Assembly (NCBI RefSeq): GCF_000266905.1 | Contig: NC_018027.1 | Span: forward strand, 2,356,001-2,420,000 | DNA from: Mycolicibacterium chubuense NBB4 | GTDB lineage: Bacteria; Actinomycetota; Actinomycetes; Mycobacteriales; Mycobacteriaceae | Direction of reading: 5' to 3' | DNA length: 64,000 nucleotides | Part shown: positions 1 to 8,449 of the stretch, in pieces | Layout: each line of letters opens with the position of its first letter | Numbering within the stretch: position 1 is the first letter of the stretch | The notes under the pieces: model-generated | What the model was told of the DNA's origin: nothing | The model's database searches: none | The model's input: the letters and a program-made list of their open reading frames with translations, nothing else | Program-made: the position numbers and the translations under genes

Positions 1-1
1 C

Positions 2-151
2 CTGGGGCGCACTGCCGGCGCCGCGATGGCGCTGCACGACGCGACCCGAGCCACTGCCGAGCGTCCCGCGGTGGTCTCGTCGCCGACTCGGGCGGCGCCG
101 CGCCGCCCGGTCTCGACCAACCCCCTTCACCAGACCCTTCCGCGACCCTGA
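2..151 (+). CDS. C-terminal end of an upstream protein (partial)
   Basis: A frame open from the left edge ends at TGA 149-151, and the formamidase SD (agaggag) begins at the last base of that stop. The 49 visible residues are rich in Ala, Pro, Arg and Ser and look like an unstructured tail, so no family can be named. Tight spacing to the formamidase gene suggests one transcript, which would fit a transporter or regulator for amides, but that is inference. It could also be chance coding potential in GC-rich DNA. Confidence 0.4.
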   Translation: MGRTAGAAMALHDATRATAERPAVVSSPTRAAPRRPVSTNPLHQTLPRP

Positions 152-162
152 GAGGAGTTGTC

Positions 163-1419
163 GTGCCCGACGTCGTCTTCCCGCTCGACTCCACCAAGAA
201 GTTCACCGACCAGGAGAAGATCGGCCACAACCGTTGGCATCCCGACATTCCCGCAGCGGTGACGGTGAAGAAGGGCGACTCGTTCCGCGTGCACTGCCGG
301 GAGTGGTTCGACGGCGCCATCCACAACGACGATTCGGCCGAAGACATTCTCAACGCGCCGCTGACCACCGTGCACAGGCTCTCCGGCCCCATCGCGGTCG
401 AAGGAGCGCGGCCGGGCGATCTGCTCATCGTCGACATCCTCGACGTCGGGCCCATTCCGCAGGAGGATTCAGGACCGCTGGCCGGCCAGGGCTGGGGGTA
501 CACCGGCATCTTCGCCAAACGCAACGGCGGCGGGTTCCTCACCGAACAGTTCCCCGACGCCTACAAGGCGATCTGGGACTTCTCGGGACAGAAGGCCACC
601 TCGCGCCACGTACCGGGCGTGGAGTTCACCGGCATCATCCACCCGGGGTTGATGGGCACGGCTCCGTCGGCGTCGCTGCTCTCCTCCTGGAACACCCGGG
701 AAGCCGCATTGATCGCCACCGACCCGGACCGCGTTCCGCCGCTGGCACTGCCGCCCGAACCCAACGACGCGATCCTCGGCACCCTCACCGGTGAGGCGTT
801 CGCCAAGGCCGCGGCCGAAGGGGCGCGCACCGCACCGCCCCGGGAGAACGGCGGCAACCAGGACATCAAGAACCTGACCAAGGGCAGCCGGATCTTCTAC
901 CCGGTGTTCGTCGACGGCGCCAACCTGTCGGTGGGGGACCTCCACTTCTCGCAGGGCGACGGCGAGATCACGTTCTGCGGAGCCATCGAGATGGGCGGTT
1001 TCATCGATCTGCGCGTGGATGTGATCCCCGGTGGGATGGAGACCTACGGCGTCAGTGAGAACGCGATCTTCATGCCGGGCAACACCGACCCGCAGTACTC
1101 GGAGTGGCTGGCCTTCTCGGGCACATCGGTCACTCTGGACGGCGAACAGCGGTATCTGGACTCGCATCTGGCGTACCAGCGGGCGTGTCTGCACGCCATC
1201 GACTATCTGACCAAGTTCGGCTACAGCCCCGAACAGGCCTACCTGCTGCTCGGCGCCGCACCCATCGAAGGCCGACTCTCCGGTGTGGTCGACATCCCGA
1301 ACGCGTGTGCCACGGTGTACCTCCCGACCGCGATCTTCGACTTCCCGGTCGCGCCGTCGGCCAATGGGCCGGTCACGATCGACCCCGGAATCGGGGCGCC
1401 GCGCGCGTCTTTCCGCTGA
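163..1419 (+). CDS. fmdA: Formamidase (FmdA/AmdA acetamidase-formamidase family)
   Basis: Hydrolyses formamide, and perhaps short aliphatic amides, to ammonia plus the acid in the cytoplasm. The 418-residue length is usual for FmdA. Family features visible are the N-terminal KIGHNRWHPDIP segment, the HPGLMGTAPS stretch and the GAIEMGGFIDLRVDVIPGG segment. Start is GTG 163 with agaggag at 151-157. Ammonia release fits with the urea transporter later in the window as nitrogen scavenging, though the two are not linked. It ends 14 bases before the convergent hydrolase gene. M. tuberculosis lacks an obvious counterpart at this locus. Confidence 0.88.
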   Translation: MPDVVFPLDSTKKFTDQEKIGHNRWHPDIPAAVTVKKGDSFRVHCREWFDGAIHNDDSAEDILNAPLTTVHRLSGPIAVEGARPGDLLIVDILDVGPIPQEDSGPLAGQGWGYTGIFAKRNGGGFLTEQFPDAYKAIWDFSGQKATSRHVPGVEFTGIIHPGLMGTAPSASLLSSWNTREAALIATDPDRVPPLALPPEPNDAILGTLTGEAFAKAAAEGARTAPPRENGGNQDIKNLTKGSRIFYPVFVDGANLSVGDLHFSQGDGEITFCGAIEMGGFIDLRVDVIPGGMETYGVSENAIFMPGNTDPQYSEWLAFSGTSVTLDGEQRYLDSHLAYQRACLHAIDYLTKFGYSPEQAYLLLGAAPIEGRLSGVVDIPNACATVYLPTAIFDFPVAPSANGPVTIDPGIGAPRASFR

Positions 1420-1433
1420 CGCCCCGACCGCGG

Positions 1434-2279
1434 TCAGCGAACCAAGCTGGCGGCCAGGAAGGCGCCGATCGCAGTGGCGGTCCGCTCCGGTTGGTCGAGC
1501 ATGACGAGCACGTAGGCGTCGTCGACGATCTCCAGCCGTCCCTGGCGCAGCATGCCGGCGAGCCGCCTGCCGTGGTCGGCGGGCATCACCGGGTTGTCGC
1601 TCCACAGCACGAGCGCCGGCCTGTCGAAGTCCGCGAGCCGGTTGGTCGCCCGGATCAGGTCCGCCGCGTCGAATCTGGTCCGGCAGTACTTGACCAGGTC
1701 GCGCCGGATCGCGCGGTCGGCCAGCCCCGCTGTCGTCCATCGGTCGACGATCACCTGCGGCACCGGCTTTTTCGCCATCATCCCGAACATCAGCCACTGT
1801 CGCCGCAGCCAGCCGATCCTGAGCTGGCGCAGCGCCAGCCAGACGGTGCCGGTGGTGCGGCCGGCCAGCCAGGCGACTTTTCCCGGCCAGCCCGGCGGGA
1901 AGTTGTCGAACGCCTCCGACGGGCAGATCACGAGTCGCGAGACCCGCTCGTCGCGGGCGAGGTCGGTGAGCAGAAGAGGCCCGCCCCAGTCGCTGACGAC
2001 CAGGGTGACGTCGGTGAGGTCCAGCGCGTTTAGGAAGTCTGCGACGAGGCCGACCATCCCCGGCAGCGTCAGGTCCGCATCCTCGCGCATCGGTACGCGG
2101 TGGCCGCCGAGCGGCAGCACGGGCAGCAGATAGCGCATGTGCGGCGGCAGAAACGGCAACGCCGCGTCCCACTGCGCGTCGTTCATGAGCAGACCGTGCA
2201 GCAGCACCACGACCGGACCTCGAGGATCGCCCTCCTCGCGGTACTCGAGCGTGCCGGCGCTGACCTGGGCAGACTTCAT
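1434..2279 (-). CDS. Alpha/beta-hydrolase fold protein with Asp nucleophile motif
   Basis: A 281-residue alpha/beta-hydrolase. The oxyanion-side HG motif is near residues 28-29. The nucleophile elbow is SDWGG (Asp97), as in haloalkane dehalogenases and epoxide hydrolases rather than Ser esterases. A possible relay acid is Asp228. Where the catalytic His is expected, before the LDQPE segment, the residue is Tyr256, so normal hydrolysis is doubtful. Start ATG 2279 is chosen because an SD (ggaggt) lies 5 bases upstream. A longer frame to 2303 would run into the operator. It diverges from a TetR gene that probably controls it. Substrate unknown. Confidence 0.8.
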   Translation of the reverse strand: MKSAQVSAGTLEYREEGDPRGPVVVLLHGLLMNDAQWDAALPFLPPHMRYLLPVLPLGGHRVPMREDADLTLPGMVGLVADFLNALDLTDVTLVVSDWGGPLLLTDLARDERVSRLVICPSEAFDNFPPGWPGKVAWLAGRTTGTVWLALRQLRIGWLRRQWLMFGMMAKKPVPQVIVDRWTTAGLADRAIRRDLVKYCRTRFDAADLIRATNRLADFDRPALVLWSDNPVMPADHGRRLAGMLRQGRLEIVDDAYVLVMLDQPERTATAIGAFLAASLVR

Positions 2280-2290
2280 CACGACCTCCG

Positions 2291-2322
2291 TTAGAACGAT
2301 CATTCTAGAATGTATGCTCTAG
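2291..2322. promoter_or_regulatory. Candidate TetR operator between divergent genes
   Basis: The core at 2301-2312 is a perfect 12-bp palindrome, CATTCTAGAATG. Flanking TTAGA-C at 2292 onward and the matching C-CTAG near 2317-2322 extend it to an imperfect 32-bp dyad. It sits 12 bases from the hydrolase start and 20 bases from the TetR start, in the only regulatory space the two genes share. Its use by the adjacent TetR protein is inferred from position. Confidence 0.6.
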
Positions 2323-2342
2323 CCTGACACCGGGAGGCGCGC

Positions 2343-2948
2343 ATGGCAAGGTCCACCAGGGAATCGATACTGACCGCGGCGGCGGAGCTGATGCGGCACA
2401 AGGGGTACGCCGGCGTCGGCATGAAGGACATCGCGGACGCGTCGGGAGCGCCCATCGGCTCGCTGTATCACCACTTCAGGGGCGGCAAGACGCAGATCGC
2501 CCGGGAGGCCCTCGTCAACGCGGGCGCGGCCTACGGCCTGCTGATCCCGACGGTCGTCGACGCCTACACCGACCTGGGCGAGGCCGTCGACGGCGTCTTC
2601 CGCCAAGCCGCCGAGGACATGGCCCACACCGGCTTCGCCAACATGTGCCCGGTGGCCAGCGTCGCGGCGGAGGTCGCCGACACCGTCGAGGACCTGCGGC
2701 AGGCGACAGGGGGCATCTTCGGCCAGTGGATCGACGGCGGCACCGCCTACTTCGTCGGCAGAGGGCTCGACGGCGCGCGCGCCCGGGATGTCACGCTGGC
2801 GCTCATCGGCGCACTCGAGGGCGCGTTCCTGCTTGCCCGCGTGCTGCGCAGTGCCGAGCCGCTGCTGGCCGCCGGGCGAGTGCTGGCGCCGCAGTACCGC
2901 GGTACCGTGCTGACCGCACCCGCCGGCGTCGGGAAAGCGGCCATCTAG
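2343..2948 (+). CDS. TetR/AcrR family transcriptional regulator
   Basis: A 201-residue one-domain-plus-ligand-domain repressor. The N-terminal helix-turn-helix spans roughly residues 7-50 ([13 protein letters not shown] through SLYHHF), with the typical [11 protein letters not shown] end of the TetR_N domain. The C-terminal part resembles the LmrA/YxaF group. Start ATG 2343 follows gggagg. Divergent from the hydrolase gene with a palindromic operator between them, so autoregulation and control of that hydrolase are likely. Ligand unknown. It ends 43 bases before the SOS box of ruvC. Confidence 0.88.
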   Translation: MARSTRESILTAAAELMRHKGYAGVGMKDIADASGAPIGSLYHHFRGGKTQIAREALVNAGAAYGLLIPTVVDAYTDLGEAVDGVFRQAAEDMAHTGFANMCPVASVAAEVADTVEDLRQATGGIFGQWIDGGTAYFVGRGLDGARARDVTLALIGALEGAFLLARVLRSAEPLLAAGRVLAPQYRGTVLTAPAGVGKAAI

Positions 2949-2991
2949 CGCGTGTCCCTGGCGGCTGCGGTCGGCGCAGACGGCTAAGCTC

Positions 2992-3007
2992 TCGAACAAA
3001 TGTTCTC
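2992..3007 (+). promoter_or_regulatory. LexA/SOS box of ruvC
   Basis: TCGAAC-AAAT-GTTCTC matches the mycobacterial LexA palindrome TCGAAC-N4-GTTCGA at 10 of 12 half-site bases. A TANNNT hexamer (TAAGCT, 2985-2990) lies immediately upstream, so bound LexA would cover the transcription start. DNA-damage induction of ruvC is known in M. tuberculosis. Confidence 0.8.
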
Positions 3008-3025
3008 CTGCGAGAAGGGATCGGC

Positions 3026-3601
3026 GTGCGGGTGATGGGAGTCGACCCCGGCCTGACCAGGTGCGGGCTGTCGGTCATCCAGAGCGGTCGCGGTCGTCAG
3101 GTGATCGCGCTCGACGTCGACGTCGTCCGTACGCCCGCTGAGCATCCGCTGGCTCACCGGCTGCTCGCCATCAGCGACGCCGTCGAGCACTGGTTGGACA
3201 CCCACGCGCCCGACGTCATCGCGATCGAGCGGGTGTTCTCCAACCAGAACGCCAACACCGCGATGGGCACCGCGCAGGCCGGCGGAGTGGTCGCACTCGC
3301 CGCGGCCCGCCGCGACATCGACGTCCACTTCCACACGCCGAGCGAGGTCAAGGCCGCGGTGACCGGCAACGGCCGCGCCGACAAGGCTCAGGTCACCGAG
3401 ATGGTCACCAGAATCCTTGCGCTGCAACAGAAGCCGACGCCCGCCGACGCGGCCGACGCACTGGCGCTGGCGATCTGCCACTGCTGGCGCGCGCCGATGA
3501 TCGCGCGCATGGCCGAGGCGGAGGCCATGGCGGCCGAACAGCGGCGCAGGTACCGGGCCACGCTCAAGGCCAAGGCACTGCAGACGCGGGGCGCCCGGTG
3601 A
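3026..3601 (+). CDS. ruvC: Holliday junction resolvase RuvC
   Basis: Endonuclease that cuts four-way junctions made by RecA and migrated by RuvAB. The 191 residues include the full acidic catalytic set: Asp7 (GVDPG), Glu68 (AIERVF), Asp141 and Asp144 ([11 protein letters not shown]). Start GTG 3026 is preceded by gagaaggga at 3012-3020 and places the first strand MGVDPG at the N-terminus, as in the family. The last four bases overlap the ruvA start (GTGA). An SOS box lies 19-34 bases upstream, so LexA control of the whole ruvCAB operon is expected. Confidence 0.96.
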   Translation: MRVMGVDPGLTRCGLSVIQSGRGRQVIALDVDVVRTPAEHPLAHRLLAISDAVEHWLDTHAPDVIAIERVFSNQNANTAMGTAQAGGVVALAAARRDIDVHFHTPSEVKAAVTGNGRADKAQVTEMVTRILALQQKPTPADAADALALAICHCWRAPMIARMAEAEAMAAEQRRRYRATLKAKALQTRGAR

Positions 3602-4185
3602 TCGCCGCCGTGCGGGGTGAGGTCCTCGACATCGCTCTCGACCATGTGGTCATCGAGGCGGCCGGCGTCGGCTACAAGGTGATGGCGACTCCGGCGACGC
3701 TGGCCACCCTGCGCCGCGGCAGCGAGGCCCGGTTGATCACCGCGATGATCGTGCGCGAGGACTCGATGACGCTGTACGGCTTCGCCGACTCCGACGCCCG
3801 CGACCTGTTCCTGACCCTGCTCGGCGTGTCCGGCATCGGGCCCAGCATCGCGCTCGGGGCGCTGGCGATGTACGACGGCCCCACGCTGCGGCAGGCGATC
3901 GGCGACGGAGACGTCACCGCGCTGACCCGCATCCCCAAGGTCGGCAAGAAGACCGCCGAACTGCTGGTGCTGACGCTGCGCGACAAGGTCGGCACGCCCA
4001 CGTCGGCCGGGGTGACCTCAGCTGCGGGCCATGTCGTGCGCGGCCCGGTCGTCGAAGCGCTCGTCGGCCTCGGGTTCGCGCTCAAGCAGGCCGAAGAGGC
4101 CACCGACAAGGTTCTCGCCGACGATCCGAACGCCAGCCAGTCGGCCGCCCTGCGCGCGGCGCTGTCGATGCTGGGGAAGAAGTGA
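3598..4185 (+). CDS. ruvA: Holliday junction DNA helicase subunit RuvA
   Basis: Tetrameric junction-binding protein that recruits the RuvB motor. The 195 residues show the N-terminal OB fold ([20 protein letters not shown]), paired helix-hairpin-helix motifs ([14 protein letters not shown] near 80-93 and [14 protein letters not shown] near 115-128) and the C-terminal RuvB-binding domain ([15 protein letters not shown]). Start GTG overlaps the ruvC stop by four bases and the ruvB start overlaps its own stop, so translation is coupled through the operon. Confidence 0.96.
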   Translation: MIAAVRGEVLDIALDHVVIEAAGVGYKVMATPATLATLRRGSEARLITAMIVREDSMTLYGFADSDARDLFLTLLGVSGIGPSIALGALAMYDGPTLRQAIGDGDVTALTRIPKVGKKTAELLVLTLRDKVGTPTSAGVTSAAGHVVRGPVVEALVGLGFALKQAEEATDKVLADDPNASQSAALRAALSMLGKK

Positions 4186-5261
4186 CCATGGGCCGCTTCG
4201 CCAACGGCGCCGAGGAGACCGGGGAGCCCGGGGAGCGTGACGTCTCACCGGCGCTGACCGTCGGTGAGGGCGACATCGACGCGAGCCTGCGCCCGCGTTC
4301 GCTGGGCGAGTTCATCGGTCAGCCGCGGGTGCGCGAGCAGCTGCAGTTGGTGCTCGAGGGTGCCAAGAACCGCGGCGGCACGCCCGACCACATCCTGCTG
4401 TCCGGACCGCCGGGTCTGGGCAAGACGTCGCTGGCGATGATCATCGCCGCCGAGCTCGGGTCCTCACTGCGGCTCACGTCCGGTCCGGCGCTGGAACGCG
4501 CCGGCGATCTGGCGGCCATGCTGTCCAACCTGGTCGAGCACGACGTGCTGTTCATCGACGAGATCCACCGGATCGCCCGGCCCGCCGAGGAGATGCTGTA
4601 CCTGGCGATGGAGGACTTCCGCGTCGACGTGGTGGTCGGCAAAGGCCCTGGTGCGACCTCGATCCCGCTCGAGGTCGCGCCGTTCACACTGGTGGGCGCC
4701 ACCACCCGGTCCGGCGCGCTGACCGGCCCGTTGCGGGATCGGTTCGGTTTCACCGCGCACATGGACTTCTACGAGCCCGCCGAACTCGAGCGGGTGCTGG
4801 CGCGTTCGGCCGGCATCCTCGGCATCGAGCTGGGGTCCGAGGCCGGCGCTGAGATCGCGCGCCGCTCGCGGGGCACCCCGCGCATCGCCAACCGGCTGCT
4901 GCGCCGAGTGCGCGACTACGCGGAGGTCCGGGCCGACGGCGTCATCACCCGCGACATCGCCAAGTACGCGCTGGAGGTCTACGACGTCGACGAGCTCGGC
5001 CTCGACCGGCTCGACCGCGCGGTGCTCTCCGCGCTGACACGCAGCTTCGGCGGCGGCCCGGTGGGCGTGTCGACGCTCGCCGTCGCCGTGGGGGAGGAGG
5101 CCACCACCGTGGAGGAGGTCTGCGAGCCGTTCCTGGTACGGGCCGGCATGATCGCCCGCACCCCGCGCGGCCGGGTCGCGACGGCCCAGGCGTGGACGCA
5201 TCTCGGCATGACGCCTCCCAGCGGGGTCGGCGCGCTCGGCCAGCCGGGGTTGTTCGAGTGA
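4182..5261 (+). CDS. ruvB: Holliday junction branch migration ATPase RuvB
   Basis: AAA+ hexameric motor that drives branch migration with RuvA. The 359 residues show Walker A GPPGLGKT (75-82), Walker B FIDEIHR (125-130), sensor 1 GATTRSG, the arginine finger region LRDRFG and a C-terminal winged helix ([18 protein letters not shown]). Start GTG 4182 overlaps the ruvA stop by four bases. An ATG at 4188 is a possible alternative. The N-terminal 25 residues are acidic and variable, as in other actinobacteria. Confidence 0.96.
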   Translation: MTMGRFANGAEETGEPGERDVSPALTVGEGDIDASLRPRSLGEFIGQPRVREQLQLVLEGAKNRGGTPDHILLSGPPGLGKTSLAMIIAAELGSSLRLTSGPALERAGDLAAMLSNLVEHDVLFIDEIHRIARPAEEMLYLAMEDFRVDVVVGKGPGATSIPLEVAPFTLVGATTRSGALTGPLRDRFGFTAHMDFYEPAELERVLARSAGILGIELGSEAGAEIARRSRGTPRIANRLLRRVRDYAEVRADGVITRDIAKYALEVYDVDELGLDRLDRAVLSALTRSFGGGPVGVSTLAVAVGEEATTVEEVCEPFLVRAGMIARTPRGRVATAQAWTHLGMTPPSGVGALGQPGLFE

Positions 5262-5647
5262 TGGTGGTTTCGGCGTTGGCCGCCGCCGCGCTGGCGGCGG
5301 TGCTGCACGTGTACATCTTTGTCATGGAGTCCTTGACCTGGACCTCGCCCAGGACCCGCGCCGTGTTCGGCACCACGGAGGACGAGGCGCAGACCACCCG
5401 GTTGCTGGCCTTCAACCAGGGTTTCTACAACCTCTTCCTCGCCGTGGTGACGGGCATCGGGATCATCGCGGTGGTCGTCGGGGAGACTGCGGTCGGGGCG
5501 GCCCTGATCTTCGCCGGTGTCGGCTCCATGCTGGCCGCCGCCGTCGTGCTGTTGGCCTCCTCGCCGGACAAGACGCGTTCGGCGGTGATCCAGGGCTTCT
5601 TCCCGCTTCTGGCCATCGTGCTGCTGCTCATCGGGCTGGTGCGTTAG
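5261..5647 (+). CDS. DUF1304 family small membrane protein
   Basis: A 128-residue integral membrane protein with four predicted hydrophobic helices: near the N-terminus, after FNQGFYN, the GAALIFAGVGSMLAAAVVLL stretch, and the C-terminal FPLLAIVLLLIGLV. The conserved family segment (W-TSP-TR-VF followed by FNQG-YN-FLA) is present. The role of DUF1304 is not established. ATG 5261 shares one base with the ruvB stop and GTG 5258 is an in-frame alternative, so it is co-transcribed with ruvCAB and may be swept into the SOS response. Confidence 0.82.
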   Translation: MVVSALAAAALAAVLHVYIFVMESLTWTSPRTRAVFGTTEDEAQTTRLLAFNQGFYNLFLAVVTGIGIIAVVVGETAVGAALIFAGVGSMLAAAVVLLASSPDKTRSAVIQGFFPLLAIVLLLIGLVR

Positions 5648-5656
5648 CGTCAGCCG

Positions 5657-6577
5657 GTGACGTGGCGTGTGCTCGTCGCGCTGGTGACGGTTCTGCTGTC
5701 GGTCGGCCGATGTCCCACGGCCTCGGCCGGCCCGGATGACGCCGCCCCGGGACCGGTCGACATCGGGAGCGGACGCTCGCTGTTCCTCGACTGCCAGGGC
5801 ACCGGCGGCCCCACCGTTTTCGTGATCCCGGGCCAGGGCAGCTACGCCGAGGCGTGGAACCACGTCGTGGCGACCGATGATCCGACCTGGGCGTCGCCCT
5901 ACGACGTGATCGAGCAGGCCCGCCTGGTCCCGAGCCCCACGGCCACGCAACCGACCGTGGCCCGGACCACCCGGATCTGCGTCTACGACCGTCCCGGCAC
6001 CCGCCCCGACGGTGATCGGCGATCCACTCCGGTGGCACAACCACACAGCGCGCAGCAGGACGTCGACGACCTGGTGGCGCTGATCGGTTCCGCCGGGCTG
6101 CCGGGCCCGTTCGTGTTCGTCGCGCACTCCTACGGCGGACTGGTCCTCGACCTACTGGCGCGCCGGCATCCGGAACTGGTGGCAGGACTCGTGTTCGTGG
6201 AACCGACGTCGGAGTTCCTGACCGGCATCGGAACCCCGGCGCAGAATGCGGCCTTCTATGCCGACTCCCGCGGCAGAGGTCCGGACGCCGAGAGCGTCCT
6301 GATGGAGGAGTCCTTCGCAGAGGTGGCGTCCGCGCCGCCGCTGCCACGGGTGCCGGCGAGCGTGCTCAGCGCGGACAGATTCCCGCCGCCCGATCAGCTG
6401 ACGCCGGACAACTACACCCAGGCACAGATTCGTCAGGCCAACGACATGCTGGCAGCGGCGCTGGGCACGGCCGACGTGGTGGTGCCGCACAGCGGGCACA
6501 ACATGATGCTCTACCAGCCGCAAGTCGTCGCCGAGGCGATCGAGCAGATCGTCGAGCGGGTGCGCTCAGGCCGGTGA
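5657..6577 (+). CDS. Secreted alpha/beta-hydrolase
   Basis: A 306-residue protein with an N-terminal signal peptide (hydrophobic stretch at about 5-24, cleavage likely after TASA). The hydrolase fold carries oxyanion region PGQGSYAE, nucleophile elbow AHSYGGL (Ser) and a C-terminal His in the HSGHNMM segment. Esterase or thioesterase activity outside the membrane is plausible but the substrate is unknown. GTG 5657 lies nine bases after the DUF1304 stop. Its 3' end overlaps the convergent GGDEF gene by 12 bases. Confidence 0.78.
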   Translation: MTWRVLVALVTVLLSVGRCPTASAGPDDAAPGPVDIGSGRSLFLDCQGTGGPTVFVIPGQGSYAEAWNHVVATDDPTWASPYDVIEQARLVPSPTATQPTVARTTRICVYDRPGTRPDGDRRSTPVAQPHSAQQDVDDLVALIGSAGLPGPFVFVAHSYGGLVLDLLARRHPELVAGLVFVEPTSEFLTGIGTPAQNAAFYADSRGRGPDAESVLMEESFAEVASAPPLPRVPASVLSADRFPPPDQLTPDNYTQAQIRQANDMLAAALGTADVVVPHSGHNMMLYQPQVVAEAIEQIVERVRSGR

Positions 6578-7690
6578 GGCGTGCGGCGGCTCCGCCCGCC
6601 GGCACTGATTGCCGCCCGAGCGCTTCGCCTCGTACATCGCGGTGTCGGCGGCGTGCACCAACTCCTCCAGTACCTCGCGGGTGGCGCCGTCGGCGGACTC
6701 CAGCACGCTGCAGGCCACACCGACGCTGGCCGTCACGCCCCACGATGTCGAGGCGACGGCACGACGGAACTCCTCGGCCCTGCCGTCGGCGCCGTCCTGC
6801 GCCGTGACCTCGGCGACGAGGAATTCCTCGCCGCCCACCCGGGCCACCACGGCGCGGCCCCGGGTGGCCCGCTGCAGACTCGTGCCGACGGCGACCAGCA
6901 GACGGTCACCGGCGGCGTGGCCGCGGGTGTCGTTGATCTGCTTGAACTCGTCGAGGTCGATCATCGCGACCGTCAGGTAGGTGGCACTCTCGGCGGGCGC
7001 CGTGTCGATCAGTTCGCGCACCGACCGGTAGAAGCCGCGCCGATTGCGCAGCCCCGTCAACGGGTCGGTGTCCGACTGCAGGGCGTCGTCGCCGAGCAGA
7101 TGCACCAGGACCTGCGCCGAGAAGGGCACGGCGAGCACACCGACGGCCACCATCAGGAACGCGACGACCGCCAGGTACGCGTCGCCGGCCAGCGCGATCT
7201 GCACTGCGCAGTCGACGGTCACGAGCGCCGCGGTCGTCAGCACGATCACCAGGTGCAGGCTGGAGTGGAAGAACGCGACGTAACCGGCGAGTGCGGCGAA
7301 GGTGATACACCCGAGCAGACCGATCAGCGGGTTCGGCCACATCAGCACGACGGCCGCGATACTGACGGTCGACATCATCGCGAAGGCGACCGATTCGCCT
7401 TTGGACGGCCATCGGGTGAACCACATCGTCGCGATGGCCGCACAGAGCGCGGTCACCACGAGACTGAGCGCCCGGCCCGACGTCGAGGCCGGGCCTTCCG
7501 GGCTGAAGAGCATCAGTGCCGGCACGGAGCCCAGCACCACGACGATGACACCCATCATCTTGCGGGTGAATCCGCGAACATGGCGGTAACTCAAATACGC
7601 CGACAGCCAGTGGTAATGGTCGGGCTGGCCCCACCACTGGCGAATTCGACCCACGCTGACCGATGGTAGTGAGCCTGTCCAGGTGCCCAT
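6566..7690 (-). CDS. Membrane-anchored GGDEF diguanylate cyclase
   Basis: A 374-residue protein: about six hydrophobic helices (residues near 45-190) followed by a GGDEF domain (from DPLTGLRNRRGF to the end). The active site reads GGEEF near residues 285-289, which normally supports synthesis of cyclic di-GMP. The inhibitory I-site RxxD is replaced by RGRA, so product feedback may be lost. No EAL domain is present. ATG 7690 is chosen because translation then begins just before the first helix. An in-frame ATG at 7723 is possible. Divergent from a membrane protein gene. Confidence 0.85.
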   Translation of the reverse strand: MGTWTGSLPSVSVGRIRQWWGQPDHYHWLSAYLSYRHVRGFTRKMMGVIVVVLGSVPALMLFSPEGPASTSGRALSLVVTALCAAIATMWFTRWPSKGESVAFAMMSTVSIAAVVLMWPNPLIGLLGCITFAALAGYVAFFHSSLHLVIVLTTAALVTVDCAVQIALAGDAYLAVVAFLMVAVGVLAVPFSAQVLVHLLGDDALQSDTDPLTGLRNRRGFYRSVRELIDTAPAESATYLTVAMIDLDEFKQINDTRGHAAGDRLLVAVGTSLQRATRGRAVVARVGGEEFLVAEVTAQDGADGRAEEFRRAVASTSWGVTASVGVACSVLESADGATREVLEELVHAADTAMYEAKRSGGNQCRRAEPPHASPA

Positions 7691-7708
7691 GGCGCCGATC
7701 TGCCGGTT

Positions 7709-7723
7709 ATGCCGATGCGGCAT
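7709..7723. promoter_or_regulatory. Short inverted repeat in a divergent promoter region
   Basis: ATGCCG-ATG-CGGCAT is a perfect 6-bp inverted repeat lying between the GGDEF gene and the divergent membrane protein gene. It could be an operator or an mRNA hairpin near the GGDEF start. Nothing links it to a known regulator. Confidence 0.3.
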
Positions 7724-7762
7724 CGGGTATCCGCTGATCACACTCTTCGAGGAGGCAACATC

Positions 7763-8449
7763 ATGGTCGACACACCCACCCGCGCTCGCACGGGCAGGCT
7801 TTCGATTCCACGTAGTCGCGGGGCGGCAAGCGGGCTGCTGGTCCTCGCGCTGGGGTTGTGGGGCGCGCTGGCGCCCTTCATCGGACCGTACTTCGATTTC
7901 GCGTTCAGTCCCGACCAACCGTGGACCTGGACTGCGGGCCGCGGCTGGCTCGAGGTGCTGCCCGGGGCGGTCGCAGCCCTGGGCGGACTGCTGATGTTCG
8001 TCTCCCGTAACCGGGCCACGGCCATGTTCGGGACCTGGCTCGCGGTGGTGGCGGGCGCCTGGTTCGTCGTCGGGCGGGCGCTGGCCGGTCCGCTCGGGCT
8101 CGGCGACGTCGGCACGCCGGTCGCTGACACCGAACCCAAGCGTGTCTGGCTGGAGCTGACGTACTTCTACGGACTCGGCGCGCTGATCATCTTCCTGGCG
8201 GCTGTGGCGTTGGGACGGTTGTCGGTCCGCACGGCTCGCGACATCGCGTACGTCGAGACGCGCACCCATACACCCGTCGGTGGCACGAGTCCCGTTGTCC
8301 CCGAATCGGATACCGGATCGTGGGCGCGGACCACCGACCGGCCGGACGACGAGCACGTGACGGCACCGGTGCAGCAGCGCCGGCGGCCGTCCCTGTTGGG
8401 TCGGTTCCGCCGGCGCCGCGAGGTGGACCACACGACCGCCGCGGTCTAG
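7763..8449 (+). CDS. Actinobacterial conserved membrane protein
   Basis: A 228-residue protein with four hydrophobic segments (about residues 19-40, 58-75, 80-105 and 130-155) and a basic, Pro/Arg-rich cytoplasmic tail after residue 165. It has no catalytic motif I can recognise. Start ATG 7763 follows a perfect SD, gaggagg. The stop TAG sits in a CTAG palindrome shared with the convergent carboxylic acid reductase stop. Function unknown. Confidence 0.7.
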   Translation: MVDTPTRARTGRLSIPRSRGAASGLLVLALGLWGALAPFIGPYFDFAFSPDQPWTWTAGRGWLEVLPGAVAALGGLLMFVSRNRATAMFGTWLAVVAGAWFVVGRALAGPLGLGDVGTPVADTEPKRVWLELTYFYGLGALIIFLAAVALGRLSVRTARDIAYVETRTHTPVGGTSPVVPESDTGSWARTTDRPDDEHVTAPVQQRRRPSLLGRFRRRREVDHTTAAV

